Assembly (NCBI RefSeq): GCF_007655135.1
Contig: NC_045128.1
Location: forward strand, 30,102,811 to 30,166,810
Direction of reading: 5' to 3'
DNA from: Punica granatum
Taxonomy: Eukaryota > Streptophyta > Magnoliopsida > Myrtales > Lythraceae
DNA: 64,000 bases
Under the pieces are notes generated by a model. That model was not told the DNA's origin, did not search any database, and worked only from the letters and a program-made list of their open reading frames with translations. The position numbers were made by a program, and so were the translations under genes. Every line of letters starts with the position of its first letter. Position 1 is the stretch's first letter. This document shows, in pieces, positions 24,601 through 35,248 of this stretch.

Positions 24601-27237
24601 ATGTTCTATTCTTGGAGAAAAGTGCGCTGAGTTGGAGGTTCAGCTGCAGACTTTCAGAGACAAGGTTTCTCAGCTGGATGCTGAAGTTCGTGAATCTCGC
24701 GCCAATGCAGATGAATGGGAAATTCGGTTTGCCAAACTGGAACAGCAGTTGGAAGAATATAAGAATCAGAGGGAAATTCCCACAGTTGATGATGCTAAGT
24801 GTAGCTCTGGTTCAGAGGATTTAGAGATGATGAAAGGGACATATTTTGTCACTCAGAGTGACCAACATGAGGTCATATTGAACAGGCTTGTCTATATGAG
24901 AAGACTCGTTGAGAGAGAAGATTGCCAAACAGAAGTTGTGGGAGGAGCAATGGGGGAGAACACGATCTTGAATCTTGACCAGCAACTCGGGATTCTCCAC
25001 ATGAGTTTGGAATCTAAACTGGGAGATCTTAACAGAGAATTGCTGGACAAAGTTTCAGAGATAGACAAGATTAAGGCTGAAAATTTGTTGAGTCGAGAAG
25101 AGACCGAGGGCCTGAGACATCGGGAAAGAGAGTTGGAGACACAGGTTGGTGAATTCGAAGAGGAGAAATACCGATTAATATTAGCCAATGAGGTCCTCGA
25201 AAGAAAGTCATCAGAGCTGGAAGTTGACTGGAACGCCCTCGAAGCCCATTTGTCTGAACTAGAAAGGGAAAATGTCAGCCTCTCTGAACGGATTTGCGCA
25301 CTTGAAGCTCAGCTGAGATATTTGACTGATGAAAAGGAAACGAGCCGATTGGCAATGCAGAGGTCAGAATCTTGTTGCTTCAAGCTTCAGGAAGATGTTC
25401 AGAAATTGGAATCAGAAATGGAGGCACAGAAGGCTGACCTGAGAGGAAAGTTGAGTGAAATGCAGAAGCAGTTGTTGGAAACTAAGGAAGAGTGTGGCTA
25501 TCTGAGGATCGCCAATCGTAAGTTAGAAGCTACTGCTGAAAGTGTCATTGAAGAATGCAGTTTGCTTCAGAAATCGAATACAGAGTTGAGAGCAGAGACT
25601 TTGGAGCTAAACAGGAATTATACAGTCTTGCAAGCTGAACTTGGTGAGTCAGCAAGGGCTTTTGATCAGCTGTTGGCAGAAATCGACATTTTACGAGAGA
25701 AATATGACTCTGTGTTAGAAGAAACGGCCCTCAAAGAGAGAGCGATTAATGCTGAACTAGATGCGCTTCTTCTTGAGAATAATGGAATCAATCCAAGTAA
25801 GAGAGAAGTTGCCTTTTCAATATCGGGAAGCGAGTTTGAAAACAGAGTCTTTATGGAATCTGAAGCAAAAGTTCTCCAGCTTATGGGCGAGCTTTCGGCA
25901 TCAAAACAAAACCTAGATTTTCTGATGGCTGACCGAGAAAAGCTGCTGCGCCTGCTCGAAGATTTCAAGTCGAATGAGGCCAAAATCAAGACTGACGTTA
26001 GGAGACTCGAGTTGAAGCTTAAACGGTTTGAATACGAGAGAAAACACCTTGTCGAAGAAATATCAACCCTTAGAGATAAGTTGCAGAAAGCTGAGCTCCT
26101 TCAGATTGACGCCTTGAATCTTAGGAGAACACTCGATGAGGCCAACTTCGAGAATGAGCGTCTGGAAGCTTCTTTCCAGGTGCTGCTCGGAGATTATGAG
26201 GAAACGAGGTTGGAGAGAGACTCGTTCACCGAGAAGATCTCTAGCATGGAGAGCACTGTACGAGAATTAGAAGTGTGCAAAAATAGGAAAGTCATGCTAG
26301 AGGAGAGGGTTTTAAGATTGGAGGGCGATCTAACTGCTCGAGAAGCATTATATGCTGAAGATGCCGAGCTTAAAAATGAGCTTGCTCGTGTCAGGAGAAC
26401 AAATAATCAGTTGCAGAAGAGAGTTCAAGAATACGAGAGAAGGGCTCAAGCTCTCAAGGAGGAGCTGAAGCAAGCGAATGGAACAGTACGCTGTTCTGTT
26501 TCAGAAGAATCTGAGCACACAACGGTCAGCGTTATGTCCTTTGAACTTGTAATTGGCTAACATATATATCTGTAGGAGTAAGTTGCTGAAGACATAATAT
26601 TTTAATCGCAGCTTCAGAAGGAAGAAATACGCGAAGAAGAGAGCCATACGGATTTACGACAAAGAGAGGTACACGAAGTTGTTATCAACTTAACTGGCTT
26701 AAAATTTCAGCTCATTGTATATAAGTTCTTTTTTCTTTTTTCCCTTATTTAGGCTTCAAATGGACCAAAAGAAGATCCTCTGCTTAAGATTCAGTTACTC
26801 AAAAACGAACTAGTGGAGGCTCTGGAAGCAAATAGCATGTACAAAGAGCAACTTAAAGGGTGGGTAAAATTTTGGCTTTATGATAGAAATTTGAGTTTTT
26901 TCGGTTTATTCGATTTATCCTGCTTGTAAAAGAATGGTACTTCTTCGAGCATAGAATCCAACCCGAAAGACCAAACTGGATTAAGCTTTTGCTGATTCCT
27001 ACTGAAACTGCTCCCCTTTTCAGCCTACTGTCCAATGGAGAAACTATCAGCTTGGCCCCTACCGAAAGGCCAACAGTTGAAGAAAGCGAAGCTCTCGAAT
27101 CGGGGACCACAAACAAGGTATTGAGTCTCGAGAACGAGCTGAGAGAATTACGGGAGAGCTACCTCCACATGAGTCTCAAGTATGCTCAGGGGGAAGCTGA
27201 GAGGGAGGAGCTGATAATGAGGATGAAGGCAATGTAA
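21645..27237 (+). CDS. NT-C2 domain plus long coiled-coil protein (plant 'myosin heavy chain-related' family)
   Basis: Exons: 21645-21725, 22281-22478, 22575-22697, 22798-22835, 23070-23238, 23507-26524, 26612-26668, 26753-26859, 27024-27237; about 1334 aa. All frames join, though the donor of exon 6 (ACG|GTCAGC versus ACA|GTACGC 54 nt earlier) is uncertain. Residues 1-~150 form an EEIG1/EHBP1-type N-terminal C2 domain (start MFRLHKQKSDKSG; VPKGWDKL; GNCQWTE; LGEANINL; LPLKKC). Residues ~150-290 are a Ser/Asn-rich linker. From ~290 to the C-terminus is almost continuous heptad-rich coiled coil (Glu/Lys/Leu). Similar Arabidopsis proteins are At5g41140 and At1g63300, whose role is not well established; the C2 domain suggests membrane association. 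There is no motor domain, so the name 'myosin' reflects only the coiled coil. The huge exon 6 carries three quarters of the protein. Confidence 0.88.
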
Positions 27238-27864
27238 AGAAATAACGCAGAACTTTGTTTTCTCTTATACGGTGAAATTCTTTCCGTTTTCCCTTTCCCT
27301 TTACTCAGTTCATTTTGACAAAAGAATTTATCCTTACCAGTGTATGTAATCACAGCAATATGATGTAATTTCTGCTTCAGAAATGCAAATTCAATCCAAA
27401 TTTCACATTTTTTCCAACATTTTCTCAAGAAGTGGGCATACTAATTATTGTCTGAATACTTCAACAGGTGCATTTTTTTTTTTCCGTCAAGGAATATCAG
27501 ACAGAACTCAAGGCTGTGCCGAGAACATTGTGAAAGATAGAACTAACTAATAACACAAATGGAACAATGGACGTAATACAACTTTCTGAGGGACAAATCC
27601 ATCTTCATTAAACGACAGTTATTTGCTTTTCTTGAACCAAATAAACAAATTTCCATCATTCGTTGCGAAAAGAACATCTCCTAACACATACATACATTCA
27701 AGAACAAAAGAGCTGGTGCCGTGAGAAACTAATTTTCACTTGATTTCTGATTTGGCCCCAAACAGAACGATACTTGGAGCCTACTAACTTCCAAAGCTGG
27801 TACCAAATTTTAACATTTGATTGGCTCGTACGCAAAATATTGAGTGAAAATTGCAGTTGTGCGG
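27238..27864. other. Convergent 3' ends (untranslated regions)
   Basis: About 630 bp separates two convergent stop codons and should contain both 3' untranslated regions. Nothing else is seen. Confidence 0.6.
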
Positions 27865-30057
27865 TCAAATTTTACCGGTTCCCAAAGCCTGCCTCGATGT
27901 ATCACCTGAAGCCCATGCTTGATAATCTTTCACGAGCTGCTCAGAGAAAATAATTTAAAGGTGGTAAGAACAATAGCATAACAATGAAATATACATAAAA
28001 ATATCACAGATAAGCAGGGATAGCTCATTAACATGACTCTCCTATGTCCAATATGTCGAGAAAAAGGGATTCTTATACAGATACTATTGTTTCACTTTGT
28101 GGTTACATGTTCGGTATAAATATAAAACCTGTTTCTTGACCTTTATCAATGAAATATTCCAGTGGAAGTTAAGAACCAATTCAAGATTTCAAGAATTCTC
28201 AAACCTAGCGAGTTTCGTGGAGTACCTGTGCCATGAAGCGTGGAAGCATGAGCCTTAGTATTTGATCAAGGACCTGAGCACCACTCGATTCAATTGCTTG
28301 TACTGGGATTGCTCGAAATGCAAAGGGGACATCAATGCTGACCTGCTTTCAGAATAACTATGCGAAACTCAATGGATCTAGAGAAATAAGTACATGTTCA
28401 ACAAACTTTTTTCTTTTTCCTTCCCTGTTTTTTTCTCTAAATAAAATATTACTGTGAGCACCTCGATGGATGTCTCAGAAGTGAGCCGTTGGACTGATGA
28501 GTTGTTCCGGGTGGTGTCATATGATATATTGTTCACCATGGAAGCTGCATTTCCCATATGAAATCATTGTCAAAGCATTCCTGAAAAGCGCATTTATGCC
28601 TAAATTTAGAGAAGAAAAAAAAAAGCAACTTGGGTCATCCTCTGATTCATGAAGAAGATTATTAGACAGAAAAAACTGATGGAGCAAACCAGAAATAATC
28701 AAATAATACAAAAGCATAATTACACTTGTAAGTAGGTCATCCAATTTACACTGCTAAAATAGAAATTTGAATCCTTTCTTGTTAACTGTAGTAGACTGAA
28801 TTGATTGTGATCCGTGATAAGTTTAAATTAAAAAACATTCAATAAGTAGAGAACAAATGGAATTGGAATATGATAGGGAGGAAATGTCGATGCCTTCTAG
28901 CAAAGAATCTCCACAGATTAAATTGAAATCTGTTGAAAGTGCTACTTAGAGGATACTCAGTTTGCAGAAAACGAGAAAACAGAGGATTACCAATTTATGC
29001 ATCCATAGAAGGTAGTAATATTTCAGTTGGTACTTTGAAATGAAAACCGCGACACAACACAAAAATGCCCGACTTCATTTCCAATTTCTGCTATAAAAGA
29101 TAGCGTAAAGAATATCAGATGATGATAAGAAAGACTATCTTACCATCAAATTTATCGTTCTGCGCAGCAACAATTGGTGAACCCTCGAGCTGCCATTGGA
29201 CAAAACATAAGTATCAGGACTCGAGCAAGTGAACAAATCAGTAAAACATGAGCTCTTCGGTTTAACCTACACTGAACCGAGAAATACTCAACTAATGCCC
29301 GAGCCAAGAACAAGTAGATTGATCCAAATAACCAAATCTTCAGCATATTCAGTGACCACCAAACTACATTCATTTTTTCTCTTGGGCACCGAATTAAAAG
29401 GGGACATTTGGGAAAGTACGAAAAGAAGAGTCGCAGAAATTCGAACCTTGCAAGACAAGAGCTTAATGCAACATCCACTGGGCTGCTCTTCCACTCTAAC
29501 GAGCAGAACGGGGCAAACCTCGAAAGCGAAGAACTTGAACCGATAAACATAGCACCTGAAAGTGTTTTCGTCCACCCTCTCGATCCTCTCCCCGTCCAAA
29601 ACCGAATACTGGCTCGCCGGCAAGCTCATGTACTCGCCTGCAATAACCCGACTCAAGCGACCTCAATCCCCATACCAAATCAGGCGCAAAAATTCCCGAC
29701 AACCCCAAATGCAGACATCACACAGTTTGAGCTTCAACCAAATCTACACCAAACGCAAAAGGTCTCGAGTGCAAGAGAGAGAAGGTTACTCAGAGGGCGT
29801 CCGAGCTGCTTCACGGAGACTGACTCTCTGCGGCGGGCAAGGAACCGGGCCTTAGTGCTGCTGGGGCTCGCCGAGACACGAACGGAGGGTTTCTGCGGCG
29901 ACTCATCGGGGGAGGAAGAGAGGCCCGGGACAGAGTACCGGAAGGAGAGCGGCCTCCGGGCGCTGGTGCAGGGGTAAGAGAAGGAGCTGAACCTGATGGA
30001 GGAGGAAGAAGAAGCCGGCGAAGCAGAGCTCGCCGCTGCCATTGGAGCGCTGGCCAT
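27865..30057 (-). CDS. DUF1997 family protein, predicted plastid-targeted
   Basis: Minus-strand exons: 30057-29790, 29637-29447, 29189-29144, 28544-28462, 28342-28226, 27936-27865; 258 aa with all phases consistent and GT-AG introns. The first ~85 residues are Ala/Ser-rich then Arg-rich with few acidic residues (start MASAPMAAASSAS), as in a chloroplast transit peptide. The domain follows: EYMSLPASQYS, RIERVDENTF, YRFKFF, EVCPVLLVRV, GCCIKLLSC, then VPFAFRAIPV and LRLMLPRFMAQLVKDYQAW. These are conserved in DUF1997 proteins of plants and cyanobacteria, whose biochemical role is not established (the fold is thought to be SRPBCC-like). The gene is convergent with the coiled-coil gene and divergent from the KH-protein gene downstream. 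Four G-boxes upstream suggest light or stress control. Confidence 0.9.
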
Positions 30058-30241
30058 GAAGCTGCTCTGAGAGCTGATTCAACGCTAGTAATCGTGAGGG
30101 CTACAGGGCAGCCATGGAAGCAGTGGGCGTCAGGCTGAATTTTGAGGCCACGAGTTCTATCTTCCCCGGTTTCAGTTCCGTACCTGCGCCGAGGATTTGG
30201 CTTCGGTTGTCGTTTTCCGTTTGCCAAACCCAACGACAACG

Positions 30242-30298
30242 CACGTGCGAGTCACGTGATCGCACGTGTGTATGAATCTATTCCGCGGATCGCACGTG
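30242..30298 (-). promoter_or_regulatory. Cluster of four G-boxes (CACGTG) upstream of the DUF1997 gene
   Basis: Perfect CACGTG hexamers at 30242-30247, 30253-30258, 30263-30268 and 30293-30298, 185-241 bp upstream of the minus-strand ATG. Spacings are 11, 10 and 30 bp, close to whole helical turns. G-boxes bind bZIP (HY5/ABF/GBF) and bHLH (PIF/MYC) factors. Because the motif is palindromic, strand is assigned only from the neighbouring gene. Confidence 0.75.
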
Positions 30299-30738
30299 AG
30301 GGAGGCCGGAGGCAGGCCAATGAATATTCATTGTCGATCAACAGTCGGATTTGTCATAAGATAACTTCGCGCCGTGGATTCCTACTAGTCCAGATGATGG
30401 CTGAGAGTTGCGTATCAGTCCACGTCGACTAGTCTTGGTCGAGCCGTCCGAGGAGGGAGTCGATCGGGGCTAGCTGGCTGAATCGGTTGGGTCATATAGA
30501 CCCTATGATATCGATCGGGTGGGATAGCATATGTGCATTCATTAGGAAACAATTATATGCACGCAAAATCTGTAAATCATTCTCGTGTTTTGTTTAATTT
30601 GAATTGTATTTTGCCTGTTATGAAAATGAAAAAGTATATATATAACAAAAGAGTAGTTTTATATTACTTTAGAAATTATTAATTGCCATGGGCCTTAGCT
30701 ATCAATTAATTAATTTAGAAGTTAACATCAAAGTAAAG

Positions 30739-30915
30739 TGAAGTATTTTTTTTTTTTTCATAAGAGAAACTCATAGTCTAATATTATGAAATAAAAATCA
30801 TAATAATTAATAAATAAGTACAAGTGGTCGCACTAAATATCAAATCTAAAATCTTTTAGTCATTAGACAATGACGATCACTTCACTGCACCATCTTTTCA
30901 GTAACTGAAGTATTT
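30739..30915 (-). mobile_element. tRNA-derived SINE with 10-bp target-site duplication
   Basis: On the minus strand the element (30905 to 30749) begins near a head GATGGTGCAGTGAAGTGATC (A-box-like), continues to AAAAGATTTTAGATTTGATA (B-box-like) and ends in poly-A (poly-T at about 30746-30758 on plus). The 10-bp direct repeat TGAAGTATTT flanks it at 30739-30748 and 30906-30915. A Pol III-type promoter, A tail and target duplication together identify a short interspersed element of ~157 bp. Confidence 0.8.
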
Positions 30916-31785
30916 ACGACAGTAATAGATTGCTTATAAGCCGATTGTTGTTACTAAAACGACACCTTTTATACGGCTAAACCAAGTTGTGTGAACTAAC
31001 AGCGCGCACACGATATACACCGTTGGGCATGCCGTTATTGCAGAAAGTTATACGTCCTCAGGACGGACCTTCACTAATGCCAATTTTAATTGCTTTTGGA
31101 AATTCCATGTCATGATAGGTCGATATAAGATCCGAATAGTATTGGTTCTATGGTGTTGTATTATTTGGACCAAGTAGCTCCTAACTTGCATGTTTTGTAC
31201 ACTAACCAAAGGGAGAATGCAATTTTCGTTCTTCTATACGTACCATTCCATTTTATTGCATGATACTGCACTTATCAAGCAAGTCCGGAAACCCCACAAG
31301 CTCCGACTATATTAATTATCGATCTCGTACTATTTCCTTGTCCCGTAAAACACCTTCTCTTGTCCCCATCAATCTGGTTCAGGAAAAAAAGATCTTACGG
31401 AGTAGTCATTTTGGCGCAAGAGCGTGCTGCTCTATCGAGATTGTACTTGTAGTTGACAAATAGAGAATATCCTTATCGACAACGGCTCTTCCATAATTGA
31501 AATGAACTCATTATGCGATCGGGTCGACACACCGTAAATAGAAAAAAAAAAACTTCTTCCAGCTACGGCCGCAGTACTTCGCACAATGACAGGTCTGATT
31601 CGATGACTACACAAATGATGGGATGATTGATCAATGCTGGAATAATTAACAAAGTCCATGCAGATTCTTTTTTGCCAATTGTGGGAGAGGGATAGGGGAT
31701 GGAAGCGTAAGCATAGAAGCAAACGCGTGAAAAGGGTTGCTTCGTAGCTGACCAACGACGGGAAGCAGTGACGTGCTAGAAAATG

Positions 31786-31787
<2 letters not shown>

Positions 31788-31826
<39 letters not shown>
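31788..31826 (+). repeat. 39-nt poly-G homopolymer
   Basis: An uninterrupted run of 39 G residues followed by TGG. Runs this long are rare in plant genomes. It would be able to form G-quadruplexes and is also prone to assembly length errors. Confidence 0.9.
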
Positions 31827-31827
<1 letters not shown>

Positions 31828-33130
31828 GGAAATGAATAAAAGAAATAATAAAAAGAATAAAATAACCAACTTGGTACTTAAATTTGTATGTGCTGAATTA
31901 ACTAAATTATATGGTCCAATAATGTAATGGGATAGATAAGACAAGCCTTATTAAAAGACCCAGTCCATGTAGTTAAACAAAAAAAATAATAATAATAGAA
32001 AGATTCGTTTGCTCTTAAGTATCATTTAATAGTAATGATGTGTAGAAAAACATAGTTAGATCGTGTTTGCTTGTTTCGAAAATGTGATTCTCGAGTTCAA
32101 GTCTTAGTGAGAGATCGTGATAGGTATTCATCTAATATAGTAGAGAGCCAACATAGATAACCAACGCGTTTCCACATAAGGGAAATAAAAGCAGCATTAA
32201 ATTAAACACATTTTGCTGTCACACTAATAAAAGGAAGCTCGAGATCGACTCACAATTCAAATTTTGACCGGACAACACATGTGGGTGAAGATATTTTAGA
32301 CTCCACAAAAATGAAATGGAATGGATTACAATTGCTCTTATTTTGTATTGACATGTGGGCCGAATCTAAGTACGAATTTTCATATGCACGTGGACAAATA
32401 ATAACTAAGGTTATGAGATAAATGGGATTTAGGCAAAAATAAATAAATAAAGAAGGAGAAAGTAGATATGGGATTTCTTTGATTAGGTTTGATTAATGCT
32501 TGCACATAGAATGTACAAAGTACATAATAATTAGGTTAAATTGGACATTCCGCACATAGAAATGTAAAAATTTATCTGTAGATGTCATAGACATGTACGT
32601 ACTCTTGTCTTGTCCTTTTCCTTTGATAACATCATTTTGTTTGACAAAGAATCCATTTCTCTGAACCAAAATTGACCTCGGTGTTAATTATGGAGGAGCC
32701 GGTACACCATTTGTAATTGTATCCTCGACATATAAATCATCAACCATAGCGTTTTTTCATTCTTTAAGCAAGATTTAATTATGCGGGCGTCCTAGAGTTA
32801 GAGTATCATCACTTTCTCAATAGAGGTGACTATTATTTAGTGATTTGATATTTATTTTTTAAAAATAAAAGATGAAGTTTTGAATTTGAGCTTTACGAAT
32901 GGAGAAAATTTATTTATGAGAGAAGTTTATTCCTTATGAACTAATCCGATCTAATATTGAATTAATTGGAATTCATTTTACTTTAGATATTATGTGATGC
33001 GCACATAAAAAATTTGCATAATGTTGGCACTATGGATAGCACATCTTGCTGTCCCCCAGTAAAATCTTTGATTCATCTAATGGATTGGGCGGATGCCCAA
33101 TAGCGATTACTATAGAGGATGCTCCAACAA

Positions 33131-33907
33131 TCTATATATAATATATAAAAGTCGGATGTAGAAGCTTCATTTGAGAACACTCAGCTCTTAATAAAATGTA
33201 GTTGCTTGCTCAAATCAATTTATTCGATAACTCTCAACTTCACGGTTAATTGGCCTTTCAATTCTAGTTCAATAAATTTTACTATATTTTATTTGTTCAT
33301 ATTCAATATATCTTGATTATCCGTTCATGTTATTTGTATGTATGATTATTTTTTTTGAAAAATTACTCTCGATATTTTGAAAGAACTCCTCAATTTGAAT
33401 GATATTTTTTAAGTTTGACAGACCAACTGTTCTATAAGTATGAAGAAAAAATTCATCATTATGTATTATTCCTTTTATTCATGATAATTTTTCGACACTC
33501 TAAATCTCCCATTTTTCGTTGTACCAATACATATTACGATATATATTCTTCTTTAACGAGGAATATTCAGATTCTTCCGGACTAATTATGTCAATCCACA
33601 ATGAATTCCTAGCAAACCCATGGGATAAGTCGTCTAGCCACACACGTCAATCCTTGGGTTCATATTACAGAATCATTCACTTTCTATACATATGATATTG
33701 CATATAATTGTATCGCTTAGATATTAATTTGATAATATTTAGTTCTTTTCACATTTTGTTGTATTGATTATGTCTATTTGATAAATATATGATTTTTGAC
33801 AAATAATTATTTATATCTACATCCATTTAAACAGCTATATTACTTATTTAATTTTTATCATATGAAAATTGATGAAATTTACCGCGCAACGCGTGAGTGG
33901 CAACTAG
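33131..33907 (+). mobile_element. Non-autonomous Helitron (777 bp)
   Basis: The 5' end is A|TCTATATATAATATATAAAAG, with the obligatory TC. The 3' end has hairpin CGCG-CAA-CGCG (33883-33893), then ten bases, then CTAG at 33904-33907 followed by T. Insertion between A and T without duplication is as expected. No Rep/helicase coding sequence is inside, so it depends on a partner for movement. The 5' terminus matches those at 18060, 18169 and 19391. Confidence 0.85.
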
Positions 33908-34049
33908 TCTATATTAAACTAACTCGAACCAATGCAGTTCTTTCGGAAGTCAATGAGTTAATATTAAGGTTTTGAATCTACAATTTTTTGTTCTATAATT
34001 TTTTTTTCTAAATATAGATTGGTATATCGGTCATTTTTAATTGAGCTAA
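33908..34049. other. AT-rich spacer
   Basis: Short AT-rich spacer between the Helitron and the inverted-repeat element; nothing else seen. Confidence 0.5.
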
Positions 34050-34571
34050 TTACCTAAAAAACTCATTTTTTCCACATTTTATTGATTCTAGTATGAACTT
34101 TTTTATTTGATCTAAAAATACATAAACTATCAATTTGATATTAATATTAACACAATGTCAATTTTTTTGATTGATAGGGCCTCAACAGTGGCCATCCCCC
34201 CAATTGGGGTTGCCTATGACGATAGAGTTCGCTAGCGACCTTAATTGGGGGATGGTGGTCATTGATGAGGCTCCCTCGCCAACTTCCCTTTTCTTTCCTT
34301 TCTTTAATTTCCTTTTTCTCTCTCTCTTTTTTTTTTTTTGCAAATTCGGACGGTGAGGGCCTCACCGAAGGCCACCACAGCCCCCGTAGTGTTGCCGGCA
34401 ACCATTAAGGTCGTCGGCTATCTCGATCGGAGGATGGTGGGCAGCAATTCCCATTTAATTAATGAAAATGTTGACGAGTGTTAATATTGATATCAAATTC
34501 ATAGTTTGTGTATCAAAAGAAAATGTTCGTGCTAGATTCGATAAAATGCGAAATGTTTGGATTTTTTAGGT
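34050..34571. mobile_element. Inverted-repeat element with ~105-bp termini (MULE-like or foldback MITE)
   Basis: The left end starts TTACCTAAAAAACTC and runs to TTTGATATTAATATTAACAC near 34152. The right end (about 34467-34571) is its imperfect reverse complement over the same length. The core is GC-richer, with further small inverted repeats around 'ccaattgggg', and reads open on both strands only by chance. No clear target duplication could be fixed, so superfamily is uncertain; long termini favour Mutator-like. Confidence 0.6.
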
Positions 34572-34955
34572 AACTAATCCATTTTTGTTTTAATGGTAAA
34601 CACATGTTGGTTCAAAGGATGATGTGTTTATTTACCTTTGAAGTATTTGATTTGAGTATTGTGAATCAAGAAAATTTACGCCAAAAGAATTTTATATGTT
34701 AATAAACTGATCTTATTAAATTAAATTAGTTGAGGTAAATTGAGCTTAAAAATATTAGGACGGGGCCAACAAGAAAAATCCAAAATGAAGCGGATAGGGC
34801 AAGTCAGCTGCAGCGCAGAGGAAGCCACCGCACAGCCAAGGGGGTGACCGTCTCACCCTCACCAGCCCCCAGCTCATCCTCCCTTAAATTAAAAATCCTC
34901 CCAAAGAAATAAAAAGTAAAAATCAAAGATAAAAAATAAAAATCAAAAGTCCTCT

Positions 34956-35000
<45 letters not shown>

Positions 35001-35248
35001 CACAATCTCAAAGCCCCCCCCCCCCCATTCGGTGCCCCTCTCTCTCTCTCTCTACACCGACGCCATTGCCATTTCTCCTCCTCCTCCGCCCCTTCTCCCT
35101 CAGCTTCTCCCCCACCATTCCCTTCTCCCTCTCATCCCTAATGCCCGCCTTCTAGCTCAACACTCATCCACTCTCCCTCTCCATCTCTCTCTGAGGCGTT
35201 CTCTCCCATCTCTGTCTCTGTGTCTGTTGCCGCGGAATAAGCTGTGCA
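34572..35248 (+). promoter_or_regulatory. Promoter/5' leader region of the KH-protein gene
   Basis: Contains (CT)n at 34961-34995, a 13-nt C run at 35014-35026 and another (CT)n at 35039-35053, then a C/T-rich leader up to the ATG at 35249. A 4-codon upstream ORF (ATG at 35141, TAG at 35153-35155) may lie in the leader. Confidence 0.5.

Larger units (their letters stand above)
30299..33130. other. Gene-free stretch
   Basis: Apart from the SINE (30739-30915) and the poly-G run (31788-31826), no gene is supported. The antisense ORF across 31432-31944 exists only because poly-G reads as poly-proline on the other strand. Possible decayed SINE heads lie near 32060-32130 and 32820-32930. Confidence 0.6.

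Noticed and set aside
31432..31944. 170-codon minus-strand ORF with poly-proline
   Set aside because: Exists only because the 39-nt poly-G reads as proline; no other support.
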